Assembly: GCA_009996515.1 (NCBI GenBank)
Contig: JAACZV010000003.1
Coordinates: forward strand, 186,001 to 250,000
Direction of reading: 5' to 3'
Origin: Comamonadaceae bacterium
Lineage (GTDB): Bacteria; Pseudomonadota; Gammaproteobacteria; Burkholderiales; Burkholderiaceae_C
DNA: 64,000 nucleotides
How positions within the stretch are numbered: position 1 is the stretch's first letter; each line of letters starts with the position of its first letter. The position numbers and the translations under genes are program-made. Below, one piece after another: positions 18,374 to 28,302 of this stretch. The notes beneath the pieces are model-generated. The model was given only the letters and a program-made list of their open reading frames with translations, had not been told where the DNA came from and ran no database searches.

Positions 18374-19744
18374 ATGCCCTTGCGCGTCCACAACTCCCTC
18401 AGTCGCACCCTCGAAGACTTTCAGCCGCTCGTGCCCGGCCAGGTGCGCATGTATGTGTGCGGCATCACGGTCTACGACCTGTGCCACATGGGGCATCTGC
18501 GCATGAACATGGCGTTCGACGTCATCTACCGCTGGCTGCGCGCCAGCGGCTATGCCGTCACCTATGTGCGCAACGTGACGGACATCGACGACAAGATCAT
18601 CCGGCGCGCCGTCGAGCGCGGCATCACCATCCGTCAGCTCACCGAGGAGATGACGGCCGCGATGCATGAGGACTTCGCCGCCGTGGGCCTGCTGCGCCCC
18701 GACCACGAGCCGCGCGCGACCGAGTACGTGCCGCAGATGCTGTCGCTGATCGCGCGCCTGGAGCAGCGCGGCCTGGCCTACCGGGCCGAGGGCGGCGACG
18801 TGAACTATGCGGTGCGCAAGTTCGCGGGCTACGGCAAGCTCAGCGGCAAGAGCGTCGACGACCTGCGCGCCGGCGAGCGCGTGGCCGTGGACGACGGCAA
18901 GCTGGACCCGCTGGACTTCGTGCTGTGGAAGGCCGCCAAGGCCGAGGAGCCGGCCGACGCGAAATGGGCCGCCCCGTTCGGCGAGGGTCGCCCCGGTTGG
19001 CACATCGAGTGCTCGGCCATGAGCTGCGCGCTGCTGGGCGAGAGCTTCGACATCCATGGCGGCGGCGCCGACCTGCAGTTCCCGCACCACGAGAACGAGA
19101 TCGCGCAGAGCCAGGGCGCCGGCTACGACTTCGCCAAGTACTGGCTGCACAACGGCTTCCTGAATGTCGATGGCGAGAAGATGTCCAAGAGCCTGGGCAA
19201 CTTCTTCACCATCCGGGATGTGCTGCAGAAGTTCGACGGCGAGACGCTGCGCTTCTTCATGCTGCGCACGCATTACCGCCGGCCGTTCAACTTCAGCGAC
19301 GCCCACCTGGAAGACGCCCGCACGGCGCTGACCCGGCTCTACACGGCGCTGGACGCCGTGCCGCCGGCCGACGTCGCCATCGACTGGACCGAGCCCGCCG
19401 CCGCCACCTTCAAGGCCGCGATGGACGAAGACTTCGGCACGCCCGGCGCCATCGCCGTGCTGTTCGACCTCGTCAACGAGGTCAACCGCGACCGCTCGCC
19501 CGAGCGGGCCGGCCTGCTGAAGGCGCTGGCCGGTGTGCTGGGCATCCTGCAGCAGGAGCCGCGCGCCTATCTGCAGGGCGGCGCGGACGATGACACGGCC
19601 TGGATAGAAGAGCGCATCGCCGCGCGTGCCGCGGCCAAGGCGGCGCGCGACTTTGCCGGCGCCGATGCGATCCGTGCCGAACTGTCGGCCAAGGGCATCA
19701 CGCTGAAGGACGGCGCGGGCGGCACGACCTGGGTCAAGAGCTGA
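18374..19744 (+). CDS. cysS: Cysteinyl-tRNA synthetase
   Basis: Class I synthetase charging tRNA-Cys. At 456 residues it is normal length. Motifs: [19 protein letters not shown] (zinc Cys plus the HIGH-like HMGH), [10 protein letters not shown] (second zinc Cys), [11 protein letters not shown], and KMSKSLGNF. The ATG at 18374 gives the usual short N-terminus before [13 protein letters not shown]; longer in-frame options precede the leader hairpin. It overlaps alkA by one base, an arrangement suggesting a shared transcript. Confidence 0.97.
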   Translation: MPLRVHNSLSRTLEDFQPLVPGQVRMYVCGITVYDLCHMGHLRMNMAFDVIYRWLRASGYAVTYVRNVTDIDDKIIRRAVERGITIRQLTEEMTAAMHEDFAAVGLLRPDHEPRATEYVPQMLSLIARLEQRGLAYRAEGGDVNYAVRKFAGYGKLSGKSVDDLRAGERVAVDDGKLDPLDFVLWKAAKAEEPADAKWAAPFGEGRPGWHIECSAMSCALLGESFDIHGGGADLQFPHHENEIAQSQGAGYDFAKYWLHNGFLNVDGEKMSKSLGNFFTIRDVLQKFDGETLRFFMLRTHYRRPFNFSDAHLEDARTALTRLYTALDAVPPADVAIDWTEPAAATFKAAMDEDFGTPGAIAVLFDLVNEVNRDRSPERAGLLKALAGVLGILQQEPRAYLQGGADDDTAWIEERIAARAAAKAARDFAGADAIRAELSAKGITLKDGAGGTTWVKS

Positions 19745-20397
19745 TGGCGTCCAAGAGCCCCGCCGCGGTCGTGCCCGAGGTGGTCCCGCCCTACTGGGAC
19801 GAGGCCTGCAAGCACCTGGTCAAGCGCGACCGGGTCTTGAAGAAACTCATCCCCCAGTTCGGCGAGGCCCGCCTGCAAAGCCGTGGTGACGCCTTTGCCA
19901 CGCTGGCCCGTTCCATCGTGGGCCAGCAGATTTCGGTGAAGGCGGCGCAGTCGGTCTGGAACCGCTGGGTGGCGCTGGCGCCGAAGTTACAGCCGGCCGC
20001 CGTGCTGGCGCTGGGTGTGGAGGAGCAGCGCGCGGCCGGCCTGTCGGCGCGCAAGGTCGAATACCTGCGAGACCTGGCCGAGCATTTCGACTCCGGCCAG
20101 GTGCATGTGCGCCAATGGGCGCAGATGGACGACGAAGCCATCATCGAGGAGCTGGTGGCCATCCGCGGCATCGGCCGCTGGACGGCCGAGATGTTCCTGA
20201 TCTTTCACCTGATGCGTCCCAACGTCATGCCGCTGGACGACGTCGGTTTGCTGAAGGGCATCAGCATGAACTATTTTTCCGGCGAGCCCGTGTCGAGAGC
20301 CGAGGCCCGCGAAGTGGGCGACGCCTGGGCGCCTTACCGCTCGGTGGCGGTTTGGTACATTTGGCGCAGCCTGGACCCCCTACCGGTGGATTACTGA
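19744..20397 (+). CDS. alkA: DNA-3-methyladenine glycosylase II
   Basis: A 217-residue base-excision repair glycosylase removing alkylated purines. The helix-hairpin-helix GPD core is visible as LVAIRGIGRWTAEMFLIFHL followed by the catalytic Asp in MPLDDVGL. SIVGQQISVKAAQ matches the conserved entry of the family. It lacks the extra N-terminal domain of E. coli AlkA and resembles the shorter AlkA/MPG-II-like proteins. The ATG overlaps the cysS stop by one base. A repeat element follows directly after the stop. Confidence 0.92.
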   Translation: MASKSPAAVVPEVVPPYWDEACKHLVKRDRVLKKLIPQFGEARLQSRGDAFATLARSIVGQQISVKAAQSVWNRWVALAPKLQPAAVLALGVEEQRAAGLSARKVEYLRDLAEHFDSGQVHVRQWAQMDDEAIIEELVAIRGIGRWTAEMFLIFHLMRPNVMPLDDVGLLKGISMNYFSGEPVSRAEAREVGDAWAPYRSVAVWYIWRSLDPLPVDY

Positions 20398-20398
20398 G

Positions 20399-20464
20399 CC
20401 ACCCCCTACCGGCTTCGCCGGCCCCCACAAGGGGGCGAGCCGCCGGGACCGGCCCAGCCGGATC
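20399..20464 (+). repeat. Intergenic palindromic repeat, copy 1
   Basis: The element starts CCACCCCCTAC two bases after the alkA stop, forms the hairpin CCGGC-TTC-GCCGG (20409-20421), then CCCCC-ACAA-GGGGG (20422-20435), and ends AGCCGGATC. A second copy with the same order lies at 53374-53440, also right after a plus-strand stop. It behaves like a REP-type element or a GC-rich terminator. Confidence 0.75.
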
Positions 20465-20510
20465 CCAGGGCTCTGCGCGGTGGGGTTGGGTTTTTGAGTC
20501 AGGATGACTG

Positions 20511-21482
20511 ATGAGCAAGAAGCATTTTTTGGAATTCGAGCAGCCGATCGCTGAGCTTGAGACCAAGATCGAAGAGCTGCGCTATGTGCAGAGCGAGTCG
20601 GCCGTCGACATCTCCGAGGAGATCGACCGCCTCTCCAAGAAGAGCCTGCAGCTGACCAAGGAGGTCTACTCCAACGTCGCACCCTGGCAGGTCTACCAGA
20701 TCGCCCGCCATCCGCAGCGGCCGCAGACGCTGGACTACTGCTCGGAGGTCTTCACCGAGTTCCAGGAACTGCACGGCGACCGCCACTTCGCGGACGACGC
20801 GGCCATCGTGGGCGGCCTCGCGCGCTTCAACGGCCAGGCCTGCATGGTCATCGGCCACCAGCGCGGCAGCGACGCCAAGGAGCGCACGCTGCGCAACTTC
20901 GGCATGCCCCGCCCCGAGGGCTACCGCAAGGCGCTGCGGCTGATGAAGCTGGCCGAGAAGTTCGGCCTGCCCGTCTTCACCTTCATCGACACCATGGGCG
21001 CCTATCCGGGCATCGGTGCCGAGGAGCGCAGCCAGAGCGAGGCCATCGGCCGCAACATCCTGGAGATGGCGCAGCTGGAGGTACCCATCATCGCCACCGT
21101 CATCGGCGAGGGGGGGTCGGGCGGCGCGCTGGCCATCGGCGTGGCCGACCAGGTGCTGATGCTGCAGTTCGCGGCCTACTCCGTCATCTCGCCCGAGGGC
21201 TGCGCCTCCATCCTGTGGAAGAGCAGCGAGCGCGCGTCCGACGCCGCCGAGGCGCTGGGCATCACGGCGCACCGCCTGAAGGCGCTGGGTCTGATCGACA
21301 AGATCGTCAACGAGCCGGTGGGCGGCGCCCACCGCGACGCCAAGCAGATGGCGTCCAACCTGAAGCGCGCGCTGTCCGACGCGCTGCGTCAGGTCAGCGA
21401 CCTGAAGACCGCGGAGCTGCTGGACCGCCGCTACGAGCGCCTGCAGGCCTATGGCCGCTTCGGCGACACCAAGAACCGCTGA
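20511..21482 (+). CDS. accA: Acetyl-CoA carboxylase carboxyltransferase subunit alpha
   Basis: A 323-residue subunit of the carboxyltransferase that moves CO2 from biotin to acetyl-CoA, the first step of fatty acid synthesis. The sequence opens with the AccA helix [19 protein letters not shown] and carries [13 protein letters not shown]-type oxyanion region ([16 protein letters not shown]) and [11 protein letters not shown]. The ATG at 20511 has an AGGA ribosome site. The last 32 bp overlap the start of tilS, which implies coupled expression. accD is elsewhere. Confidence 0.97.
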   Translation: MSKKHFLEFEQPIAELETKIEELRYVQSESAVDISEEIDRLSKKSLQLTKEVYSNVAPWQVYQIARHPQRPQTLDYCSEVFTEFQELHGDRHFADDAAIVGGLARFNGQACMVIGHQRGSDAKERTLRNFGMPRPEGYRKALRLMKLAEKFGLPVFTFIDTMGAYPGIGAEERSQSEAIGRNILEMAQLEVPIIATVIGEGGSGGALAIGVADQVLMLQFAAYSVISPEGCASILWKSSERASDAAEALGITAHRLKALGLIDKIVNEPVGGAHRDAKQMASNLKRALSDALRQVSDLKTAELLDRRYERLQAYGRFGDTKNR

Positions 21483-22767
21483 TCTCGCCGCCGATGCCGT
21501 AGCGGTCGCCTTCAGTGGCGGCCTGGATTCCACGGCGCTGCTGCATGCCGCCACCCGCGCGGCCCAGGGGCGGCGCGTCGTGGCGCTGCACGTGCACCAC
21601 GGCCTGCAGGCGCAGGCCGACGATTGGGCGACACGCTGCGAGCGCATCGCCCGGGAGCTGGGGGCGGAGTTCTCATGCACCCGCCTGAGCGGCAAGCCGG
21701 CCGCGGGCGACAGCGTCGAGGCCTGGGCCCGCGCGGGCCGGCACCGCGCACTGCACGACATGGCCCTCGCGGCGGGCGCCGACCTGCTGCTGCTGGCCCA
21801 CCACCGGCGCGACCAGGCCGAGACCTTTCTGCTGCAGGCCTTGCGCGGCGCCGGCAGTGCCGGTCTGGCTGCCATGCCCCGCCTGCAGTGGCGCGACGGC
21901 CTGTGCTGGGCGCGCCCCTGGCTGGACCGCCCGCGGGAGAGCATCCAGGCCTATGCCCAGCAGCATGGCCTGAGCTGGATCGAGGATCCCAGCAATGACG
22001 ACGCACGCTATGCCCGCAACCGGCTGCGCCAGGTGTTCTGGCCGGCCTTCGCCTCGGCCGAGGCGGGGCTGGCGCAGGCCGCGCGCTGGGCCCAGCAGGC
22101 CGACGCGCTGGCGGTCGAGGTCGCCGCACAAGACCTGGCCCTGCTGGCGAGCTCGGAGCGCCTGGACCTCGCGGCCCTGTCGGCCCTGTCGCCAGCGCGC
22201 GCGAGCAATGCCCTGCGCGCCTGGCTGTCCCGGCACATGGTCGCGCCGGCCAGCCTCGTCCAGCGCCTGCTGGGCGAATGGCGGCCGGGGGCCACCTTGT
22301 GCTGGCCGGCGCCCGGCGGCGAGCTGCATGCCTGGCGCGACGGCCTGTTCTGGGCGCCGCGGCCGCCGCAGCCGGCCGCTGCCTGCCAGGTCGACCTCAG
22401 CCGGCCCGGCCGCTATCCCCAGCCGGCCTGGCATGGCGCCTGGCTCGTCGAGCCGGCGGAGCAGGGCATCGCCCCCCAGCGGCTCGCCCGCCTGACCCAG
22501 CGGGGCCGGGCCGGTGCCGAGCAGTTCCAGCGCGCGCCCGGGTCGGTGCCGCGCAGCCTGAAGAAGGCCTGCCAGGAGGCCGGGCTGCCGCCCTGGCGGC
22601 GCGGCGGGCCGCTGCTGTTCGACGGCGAGCAGCGCCTCGTGGCCGTCGCCGGGCTGGGCATGGATGCACGTGCCTTCGCCGGGGGAGATGAGCCCAGGCT
22701 TGCTGTACGCTGGCTGGAGGACTCAGCCTTGCCGCAGAGCGAAGGCGCCTGCAGGGCGGATGCATAA
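21451..22767 (+). CDS. tilS: tRNA(Ile)-lysidine synthetase
   Basis: N-type ATP pyrophosphatase that converts C34 of tRNA-Ile(CAU) to lysidine. The PP-loop is [15 protein letters not shown] at about residue 22, with [12 protein letters not shown] and [19 protein letters not shown] following, then [21 protein letters not shown]. The C-terminal TilS domain is present (438 residues in all). The only good in-frame start is the ATG at 21451, inside accA, giving a 32-bp overlap. The order accA-tilS-lysC is common in Burkholderiales. Confidence 0.95.
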   Translation: MAASATPRTADLAADAVAVAFSGGLDSTALLHAATRAAQGRRVVALHVHHGLQAQADDWATRCERIARELGAEFSCTRLSGKPAAGDSVEAWARAGRHRALHDMALAAGADLLLLAHHRRDQAETFLLQALRGAGSAGLAAMPRLQWRDGLCWARPWLDRPRESIQAYAQQHGLSWIEDPSNDDARYARNRLRQVFWPAFASAEAGLAQAARWAQQADALAVEVAAQDLALLASSERLDLAALSALSPARASNALRAWLSRHMVAPASLVQRLLGEWRPGATLCWPAPGGELHAWRDGLFWAPRPPQPAAACQVDLSRPGRYPQPAWHGAWLVEPAEQGIAPQRLARLTQRGRAGAEQFQRAPGSVPRSLKKACQEAGLPPWRRGGPLLFDGEQRLVAVAGLGMDARAFAGGDEPRLAVRWLEDSALPQSEGACRADA

Positions 22768-22826
22768 AATCGGGGTTTGCGAGCATGCCGTCCCGGCGGC
22801 TCCGTCCTCAGCCTTCGCTCAAACAC

Positions 22827-24101
22827 ATGGCTCTGATCGTCCACAAGTACGGCGGCACCTCGATGGGGTCCACCGATCGCATCCGCAACGTGGCCAAGCG
22901 TGTCGCCAAATGGGTGCGCGCCGGCCACCAGATGGTGGTCGTGCCCTCGGCGATGAGCGGTGAAACCAACCGCCTGCTGGGCCTGGCCAAGGAACTGGCG
23001 CCCGGCCAGGTGACGCCCGAGGTCATGCGCGAGATGGACATGATTGCCGCCACCGGCGAGCAGGTGTCCGTGGGCCTGCTGGCCATCGCGCTGCAGGCGG
23101 AGGGCGTGGCCTCGGTCAGCTACACCGGCTGGCAGGTGCCGGTGCGCACCGACTCGTCCTACACCAAGGCCCGCATCGAAAGCATCGACGACGCCCGCGT
23201 GCGCGAGGACCTCGCTGCCGGCAAGGTGGTCGTCATCGCCGGCTTCCAGGGCATAGACGAAGAGCAGAACATCACGACGCTGGGCCGTGGCGGCTCCGAC
23301 ACCTCGGCCGTCGCCATCGCCGCCGCGATGAAGGCCGACGAGTGCCTGATCTATACCGACGTGGACGGCGTCTACACGACCGATCCGCGCATCGTGCCTG
23401 AAGCGCGCCGCATGAACCGCATCTCCTTCGAGGAGATGCTGGAGATGGCGTCGCTGGGGTCCAAGATCCTGCAGATCCGCTCGGTGGAGTTCGCCGGCAA
23501 GTACCGCGTGCCGCTGCGCGTGCTGTCCAGCTTCACGCCCTGGGACATCGACATCCACGAAGAAGCCGCCTCCGGCACGCTGATCACTTTTGAAGAGGAC
23601 GAGAACATGGAACAAGCCATCGTGTCGGGCATTGCCTTCAGCCGCGACGAGGCCAAGGTGACGCTGCTGGGCGTGCCCGACAAGCCCGGCATCGCCTTCC
23701 AGATCCTCGGTCCGGTGGCCGAGGCCAACATCGATGTCGACGTCATCATCCAGAACGTCTCCAACGACGGCAAGACCGACTTCTCGTTCACCGTGCATCG
23801 CAACGACTACGCCCGTGCGATGGAGTTGCTGCAGCAGAAGGTGGGCCCGGCGACGAATGCCGGCCAGGTGCTGGGCGATCCCAAGATCTGCAAGGTGTCC
23901 ATCGTCGGCATCGGCATGCGCTCGCATGTGGGCGTGGCCAGCAAGATGTTCCGCGCGCTGAGCGAGGAGGGCATCAACATCCAGATGATCTCCACGAGCG
24001 AGATCAAGACCAGCGTCGTCATCGACGAGAAGTACATGGAACTGGCCGTGCGCGCGCTGCACAAGGCCTTCGATCTGGACCAGGCAGCCATTTCGGCCTG
24101 A
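22827..24101 (+). CDS. lysC: Aspartokinase
   Basis: Phosphorylates aspartate, the committed step toward lysine, threonine and methionine. The 424-residue protein has the kinase domain opening [15 protein letters not shown] and [19 protein letters not shown], then two ACT domains (about 265-424) for lysine/threonine feedback. An in-frame ATG at 23607, preceded 7 bp upstream by AGAGGA, could start a separate 164-residue beta subunit made only of the ACT domains, as known for other LysC alpha2-beta2 enzymes. A tRNA-Ser gene follows. Confidence 0.97.
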   Translation: MALIVHKYGGTSMGSTDRIRNVAKRVAKWVRAGHQMVVVPSAMSGETNRLLGLAKELAPGQVTPEVMREMDMIAATGEQVSVGLLAIALQAEGVASVSYTGWQVPVRTDSSYTKARIESIDDARVREDLAAGKVVVIAGFQGIDEEQNITTLGRGGSDTSAVAIAAAMKADECLIYTDVDGVYTTDPRIVPEARRMNRISFEEMLEMASLGSKILQIRSVEFAGKYRVPLRVLSSFTPWDIDIHEEAASGTLITFEEDENMEQAIVSGIAFSRDEAKVTLLGVPDKPGIAFQILGPVAEANIDVDVIIQNVSNDGKTDFSFTVHRNDYARAMELLQQKVGPATNAGQVLGDPKICKVSIVGIGMRSHVGVASKMFRALSEEGINIQMISTSEIKTSVVIDEKYMELAVRALHKAFDLDQAAISA

Positions 24102-24149
24102 TTTTCTCTTTCGGGCGCTCCAAGCTGATATAGAATGCAAGGCTGCGCT

Positions 24150-24242
24150 GGAGTCGTGACCGAGTGGCCGAAGGTGCTCCCCTGCTAAGGGAGTATGTGG
24201 GCAAAACCTGCATCGAGGGTTCGAATCCCTCCGACTCCGCCA
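24150..24242 (+). tRNA. tRNA-Ser (anticodon GCT)
   Basis: Class II tRNA with a 7-bp acceptor stem GGAGTCG / CGACTCC, D-arm GACCGAGTGGCCGAAGGTG, anticodon stem-loop CTCCCCTGCTAAGGGAG (anticodon GCT, reads AGC/AGU), a long variable arm, T-arm GAGGGTTCGAATCCCTC, discriminator G and an encoded CCA at 24240-24242. A TATAGAAT -10-like box lies at 24129-24136. Confidence 0.97.
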
Positions 24243-24254
24243 AAGATCAGTTCC

Positions 24255-24274
24255 GGGACTTCTTCTGAAGTCCC
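24255..24274 (+). repeat. Short hairpin after tRNA-Ser
   Basis: GGGACTTC-TTCT-GAAGTCCC is a perfect 8-bp stem with a 4-nt loop, 12 bp after the tRNA. It may act in 3-prime processing or be part of the termination region. Confidence 0.5.
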
Positions 24275-24286
24275 ATAGGGAACTCG

Positions 24287-24326
24287 AAAAGCCCGTTTTC
24301 CTCAATGGAGACGGGCTTTTTTGTTT
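24287..24326 (+). terminator. Rho-independent terminator after tRNA-Ser
   Basis: AAAGCCCGT and ACGGGCTTT pair around a short CTCAATGG-containing loop and are followed by a T-run (TTTTTTGTTT). Confidence 0.88.
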
Positions 24327-24762
24327 CCTGCTGTCCATCCGTTCGACCGGGGCAGCCCGTTGTGGGTCACCGCCACGGCGGCTCTGGCAGGTGTTGGCGC
24401 GATGGGCGAGCGGCCGGAACCGGCCGGAGCGCGCTCCGGATCACCGAGACCTGTGTCCTCAAGCCAGGTAGTCTCTAAAAATTTGTCAGTTTTCAGCAAT
24501 ATTCGATCATTTATGATCATTTGGTGCTGAAAAAGACAGAGAAAAGCACCCGGTGTTGTTGGGGCATCCTGCGATGGCAGGCTGGCAGTCTGCTGACCCA
24601 AACGTCAGCGCCTGTGGCGGCCCCGACAGGCTCGGCCATGCCGGCGAGCCGGCCGTTCATATTTGCCCTGCCTGAGCCGCTGCCGTTGGGTTGCACCGTT
24701 CGCGGTGCCAGGGCGCTGGGCCCGGCATGCCAGCCCCTCTTGGGGGCATCCGGGGCCCGGTC
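24327..24762. other. 436-bp intergenic region with an extended dyad
   Basis: No gene is convincing here. The region contains an A/T-rich island at about 24470-24545 in otherwise GC-rich DNA. In it TTTTCAGCA (24490-24498) and TGCTGAAAA (24525-24533) are inverted repeats sharing their centre with the inner dyad GATCAT-TT-ATGATC (24505-24518). The layout suggests a protein binding site upstream of the GGDEF gene, but no regulator is indicated. Confidence 0.55.
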
Positions 24763-26808
24763 ATGACCCGCCGGCCGCGCCCCGGGCTATGGCCCATGTT
24801 CGTGGACGCGGCCTTGGTGGCCCTGGTGCTGATGGTGGGGCTGGCCGGCAGCCTGGGGGCCTACCGCTTGCTGTCGCTGAAGGCGCTCGCGCAGGAGCGC
24901 GAGCAGCTCAACGCAATGGGGCAGCGGGTGGCCGGCACCTTCGAACACCGGCTGATGCGCATCGTGGAGGCGTTGCAGGCCGCCGGGCGCATGCTGTCGG
25001 CCCAGCCCGAGCTGACGCACGAGCAGTTCATGCGCTACGGCAGCGGCCTGGTGGCCGATGCCTCGCTCCTGGCGCTGCTGGAGTGGCAGCCCATCGTGCC
25101 GCATGAGCAACTGGCCGAGTTCGAGCGCCGGGCGGCACGCGAGCAGCCCGGCTATCGCGTCCTCGAGCCCGGCCGACCGGGCGGCGACCTGGTGGCCGCG
25201 CAGGCGCGCGAGTTCCACCTGCCGGTGCATTACTCCTGGCCCGAGGACGATGCGGCCATCGGTGTCGACATGGCCTTCGACCCGCGCCGCATGCGCTCCA
25301 AGCTGCTGGCGCGCGATGCCGGCTTTCCCATGGCCTCCGAGGTGTTCCCCGTGATACGGCGCGGGCCGCCCGCCGACATACGCAGCGGGATCGCCGTGTC
25401 GGCGCCGGTCTACCGCACGCCGCGGCCGCCCAGCCCCGAGGCGCGCCGGCGCGAGCTGCGCGGCTTCCTGGCCGGCGTCGTCGAGTTGCCCACGCTGATG
25501 GCCGAGGTGGTGCGGCTGGCCGACGCCAGCGGCCTGGATGTCTTCGTCTTCGACCAGCAGGAGGCCAACAAGCTCATCTACGCATCCCGCACCGGCGAAC
25601 CCTCGGGCAGCAACGAACGCGACCTGACGCTGAGCGTCGACGCCGGCGGCCGGCCCTGGCAACTGCTGCTGCGGCCACGGCCGGGCGCGCTGGGCGCCGA
25701 GGCCGATCGCACGCCGCTGGCGGTGCTGGTCGCGGGCAGCCTGGCCACGCTGCTGGTGGCGCTGGCCGTGGCGCGCAGCGTCATCGTGCGGCGCCGCCTG
25801 GAGCGCACCGAGGCCGTGCTGGCCGAGGACCGCCAGCATCTGAGCAACGTGATCGACGGCACCGCTGCCGGCACCTGGGACTGGCATCTGGACAGCGACC
25901 GCCTGGTCGTCAACGAACGCTGGGCGCAGATGCTGGGCTACACCCGCGCGGAGCTGGAGCCCGTCACCGGCAAGACCTGGGAAGGGCTGTGCCATGCCGG
26001 CGATCTGGTCGAGGCCAAGGAGTCCCTCAAGCGCCATTTCGGCGGCCAGGAGGAGCGCTACGCGGCCGAGTTCCGCATGCGCCACGCCGATGGCCACTGG
26101 GTCTGGGTGCAGAGCAGCGGCCGGGTCTTCGAGCGCAGCGCCGACGGGCGCCCGCTGCGGCTGGCCGGCACCCATCTGGACATCTCGCACCGCAAGGCCC
26201 ATGAGCGGCGGCTGCACGACGATGCCCGCGCGCTGGAGGCGGCGAACCGCCAGTTGCGCGATCTGGCCATCCAGGACGCGCTGACCGGCGCCTTCAATCG
26301 CCGCCATTTCGATGCCGTCTGCCTGGCCGCGCTGGACGATGCCCGGCATGGACGGGGCGTGGGTCTGTGCATGCTGGACGTCGATCACTTCAAGGCCTAC
26401 AACGACCGCTACGGGCACCAGGCCGGCGATGCGGTGCTGCGGGCCTTCGTGCTGACGCTCAAGAACGGCCTCATGCGCTCGACCGATGCGGTATTCCGCC
26501 TCGGCGGCGAGGAGTTCGGCGTCATCTTCTCGGCCCCTTCGGCCGCGGCGGCGCGGCAGTTCGTCGGCCGCCTCAGCGCGGCCGTGCACGAGCTGGCGCT
26601 GCCGCACGAGGACAGCCCGCACCGCATCGTCACGGCCAGCTTCGGCCTGGCCTGGTGGGGGGCGCCGACACCGCAGCTGACGCCCGAGGCCATGTATGCG
26701 ACGGCCGACGAGGCCCTCTACGCGGCCAAGCGCGCGGGCCGCGACCAGATCGTCACGCGCTGCTTCCTGGTCGGCGACGGCGAGGTGGCCGTGCCGGGGG
26801 GGACCTAG
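24763..26808 (+). CDS. Membrane diguanylate cyclase (CHASE-PAS-GGDEF)
   Basis: Makes the second messenger c-di-GMP from GTP. The 681 residues contain a first membrane helix (about 12-35), a periplasmic CHASE domain (about 60-270) with HYSWPEDDAAIGVDMAFD, a second membrane helix (about 325-345), a PAS/PAC module (about 365-480) with GTWDWHLDSDRLVVN and a GGDEF domain (about 510-665). The active loop reads GGEEF, and RSTD five residues earlier matches the inhibitory I-site, so it is predicted active and product-inhibited. Start ATG at 24763 directly precedes the first helix. Its stop overlaps the convergent fdhD stop in the sequence CTAG. Confidence 0.92.
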   Translation: MTRRPRPGLWPMFVDAALVALVLMVGLAGSLGAYRLLSLKALAQEREQLNAMGQRVAGTFEHRLMRIVEALQAAGRMLSAQPELTHEQFMRYGSGLVADASLLALLEWQPIVPHEQLAEFERRAAREQPGYRVLEPGRPGGDLVAAQAREFHLPVHYSWPEDDAAIGVDMAFDPRRMRSKLLARDAGFPMASEVFPVIRRGPPADIRSGIAVSAPVYRTPRPPSPEARRRELRGFLAGVVELPTLMAEVVRLADASGLDVFVFDQQEANKLIYASRTGEPSGSNERDLTLSVDAGGRPWQLLLRPRPGALGAEADRTPLAVLVAGSLATLLVALAVARSVIVRRRLERTEAVLAEDRQHLSNVIDGTAAGTWDWHLDSDRLVVNERWAQMLGYTRAELEPVTGKTWEGLCHAGDLVEAKESLKRHFGGQEERYAAEFRMRHADGHWVWVQSSGRVFERSADGRPLRLAGTHLDISHRKAHERRLHDDARALEAANRQLRDLAIQDALTGAFNRRHFDAVCLAALDDARHGRGVGLCMLDVDHFKAYNDRYGHQAGDAVLRAFVLTLKNGLMRSTDAVFRLGGEEFGVIFSAPSAAAARQFVGRLSAAVHELALPHEDSPHRIVTASFGLAWWGAPTPQLTPEAMYATADEALYAAKRAGRDQIVTRCFLVGDGEVAVPGGT

Positions 26809-27596
26809 GCGTAGCGGGTCGCGCGGCCCTCGCGCACGAAGGCCCACAGCTGCAGGCCCAGCCGGCCGGCGGTCTCCACGGCCAGGCTGCTGGGCGCGGA
26901 CATGCAGGCGAGCAGGCCGGCACCGGCCATGGCCGTCTTGTGGACCAGCTCGTAGCTGGCGCGGCTGGACATCAGCACGAAGCCCCGGGACGGGTCCGCG
27001 TCCAGGCGGGCGAGGGCGCCGATCAGCTTGTCCAGTGCGTTATGGCGGCCGATGTCCTCGCGCGCGAGCTGCACCTCGCCGTCGGGCTGGCACCAGGCGG
27101 CGCCGTGCAGGCCGCCGCAGCGTGCGTTGAGGCGCTGGGCCGCATGCAGGCCGGCCAGCGCACGCTCCAGCGCGCCGTCGGCCAGCGCGGGCGCGCGCAC
27201 CGGCGCCGGCTGCACGCCGCCCAGCTGGGCCAGGCTCTCCAGGCCGCACAGGCCGCAGCCCGTGCGGCCGGCCAGCAGGCGGCGGCGCGCCTTGAGCTGC
27301 TGCTCGCGGGCGGCCGTCACGCGCAGCGCCAGCTCGAGTCCGCCGGGCCGGGCCAGCACGTCCACCTCCAGCAGCTCGCGCCGCGCCGCGATCCAGCCCT
27401 CGGCGAGCGCAAAGCCCAGCGCGAAATCCTCCAGGTCGGCCGGCGTGGCCAGCATGACGGCCTGCGCAACGCCGTTGACGGTCAGCGCCACCGGCTTCTC
27501 GACGGCGACTTCCTCGTCGGCGCCGCCACCGACGGGGCTCAGGGTCAGCAGGGCGTGGTCGGCGGGCGGCTCGGCGTCGGCATCGTGGGGGAACAT
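26805..27596 (-). CDS. fdhD: Formate dehydrogenase accessory sulfurtransferase FdhD
   Basis: Transfers sulfur from IscS to the molybdenum cofactor of formate dehydrogenase. The family CxxC is present in GRTGCGLCGLESL, and DIGRHNALDKLIG and SSRASYELVHKTAMAG are conserved blocks. ATG at 27596 gives 263 residues and a short acidic N-terminus; longer readings run back through non-coding sequence. No formate dehydrogenase genes are in the window. It converges on the GGDEF gene with a 4-bp overlap of stops. Confidence 0.94.
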   Translation of the reverse strand: MFPHDADAEPPADHALLTLSPVGGGADEEVAVEKPVALTVNGVAQAVMLATPADLEDFALGFALAEGWIAARRELLEVDVLARPGGLELALRVTAAREQQLKARRRLLAGRTGCGLCGLESLAQLGGVQPAPVRAPALADGALERALAGLHAAQRLNARCGGLHGAAWCQPDGEVQLAREDIGRHNALDKLIGALARLDADPSRGFVLMSSRASYELVHKTAMAGAGLLACMSAPSSLAVETAGRLGLQLWAFVREGRATRYA

Positions 27597-27684
27597 CGCG
27601 TCATCATAGGAGGGCGTCTTCGGGCCGCGGCACCGCTGCGCGATGATGTCGCCCCGTCTTGTGGCCCGACCCAGGAGCTTCGCC

Positions 27685-28302
27685 GTGTACCTGCCTGCGC
27701 ATTTCACCTCCAACGACCTGGAGCAGGCGCGACGCCTGGTCGCCGAGCATCCGCTGGCGCTGCTGCTGGGGCCGGATGCCCAGGGCCAGACCTTCGGCAG
27801 CCATCTGCCGCTGGTGGCGCTGCCCGGGGGTGACGGCTTGCAGCTGGAAGGGCATATGGCGCGCGCCAACCCGCACTGGGGCTGGCTGTCGCAGCAGCGG
27901 CAGGTGCTGGCGGTCTTCAGCGGCCCGGGCGCCTATGTGAGCCCGCGGCACTACGAGTCGGTGAAGAACGTGCCGACCTGGAACTACGCGGCCCTGCATG
28001 CTTACGGCGACATCGAGCTGATCGACGGGCAGGCCGACAAGGACGCGCTGCTCAAGCGCCTGATCGCCCGCTTCGAGCCCGACTATGCCGAGCAGTGGCG
28101 CGGCCTGCCCGAGGACTACCAGCACAAGCTGCTCGGTGCCATCGTGGGTTTTCGCCTCCGCGTGACGCGCTGGGAGCTCAAGCTCAAGCTGAGCCAGAAC
28201 CGCGCCGCCGTGGAGCGTCAGCGCATCCGCAAGGCGCTGGCCGGCTCCGAGCGGGCCGAGGACCGCGCCACCGCCGAGTGGATGGCGCGGCTGGAAGGCT
28301 AG
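27685..28302 (+). CDS. FMN-binding PaiB-like protein
   Basis: A 205-residue flavin-binding split-barrel protein of the PaiB family, named after a Bacillus sporulation/protease regulator; in proteobacteria the role is unclear, and a flavin-dependent oxidoreductase activity is possible. The N-terminus YLPAHFTSND and later YVSPRHYESVKNVPTWNYAALHAYG are diagnostic. The start is a GTG at 27685 preceded by AGGAG with 7-nt spacing, giving the conserved M-YLPAHF opening; an ATG at 27643 lacks this support. The stop overlaps the convergent DUF72 stop (CTAG). Confidence 0.9.
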   Translation: MYLPAHFTSNDLEQARRLVAEHPLALLLGPDAQGQTFGSHLPLVALPGGDGLQLEGHMARANPHWGWLSQQRQVLAVFSGPGAYVSPRHYESVKNVPTWNYAALHAYGDIELIDGQADKDALLKRLIARFEPDYAEQWRGLPEDYQHKLLGAIVGFRLRVTRWELKLKLSQNRAAVERQRIRKALAGSERAEDRATAEWMARLEG

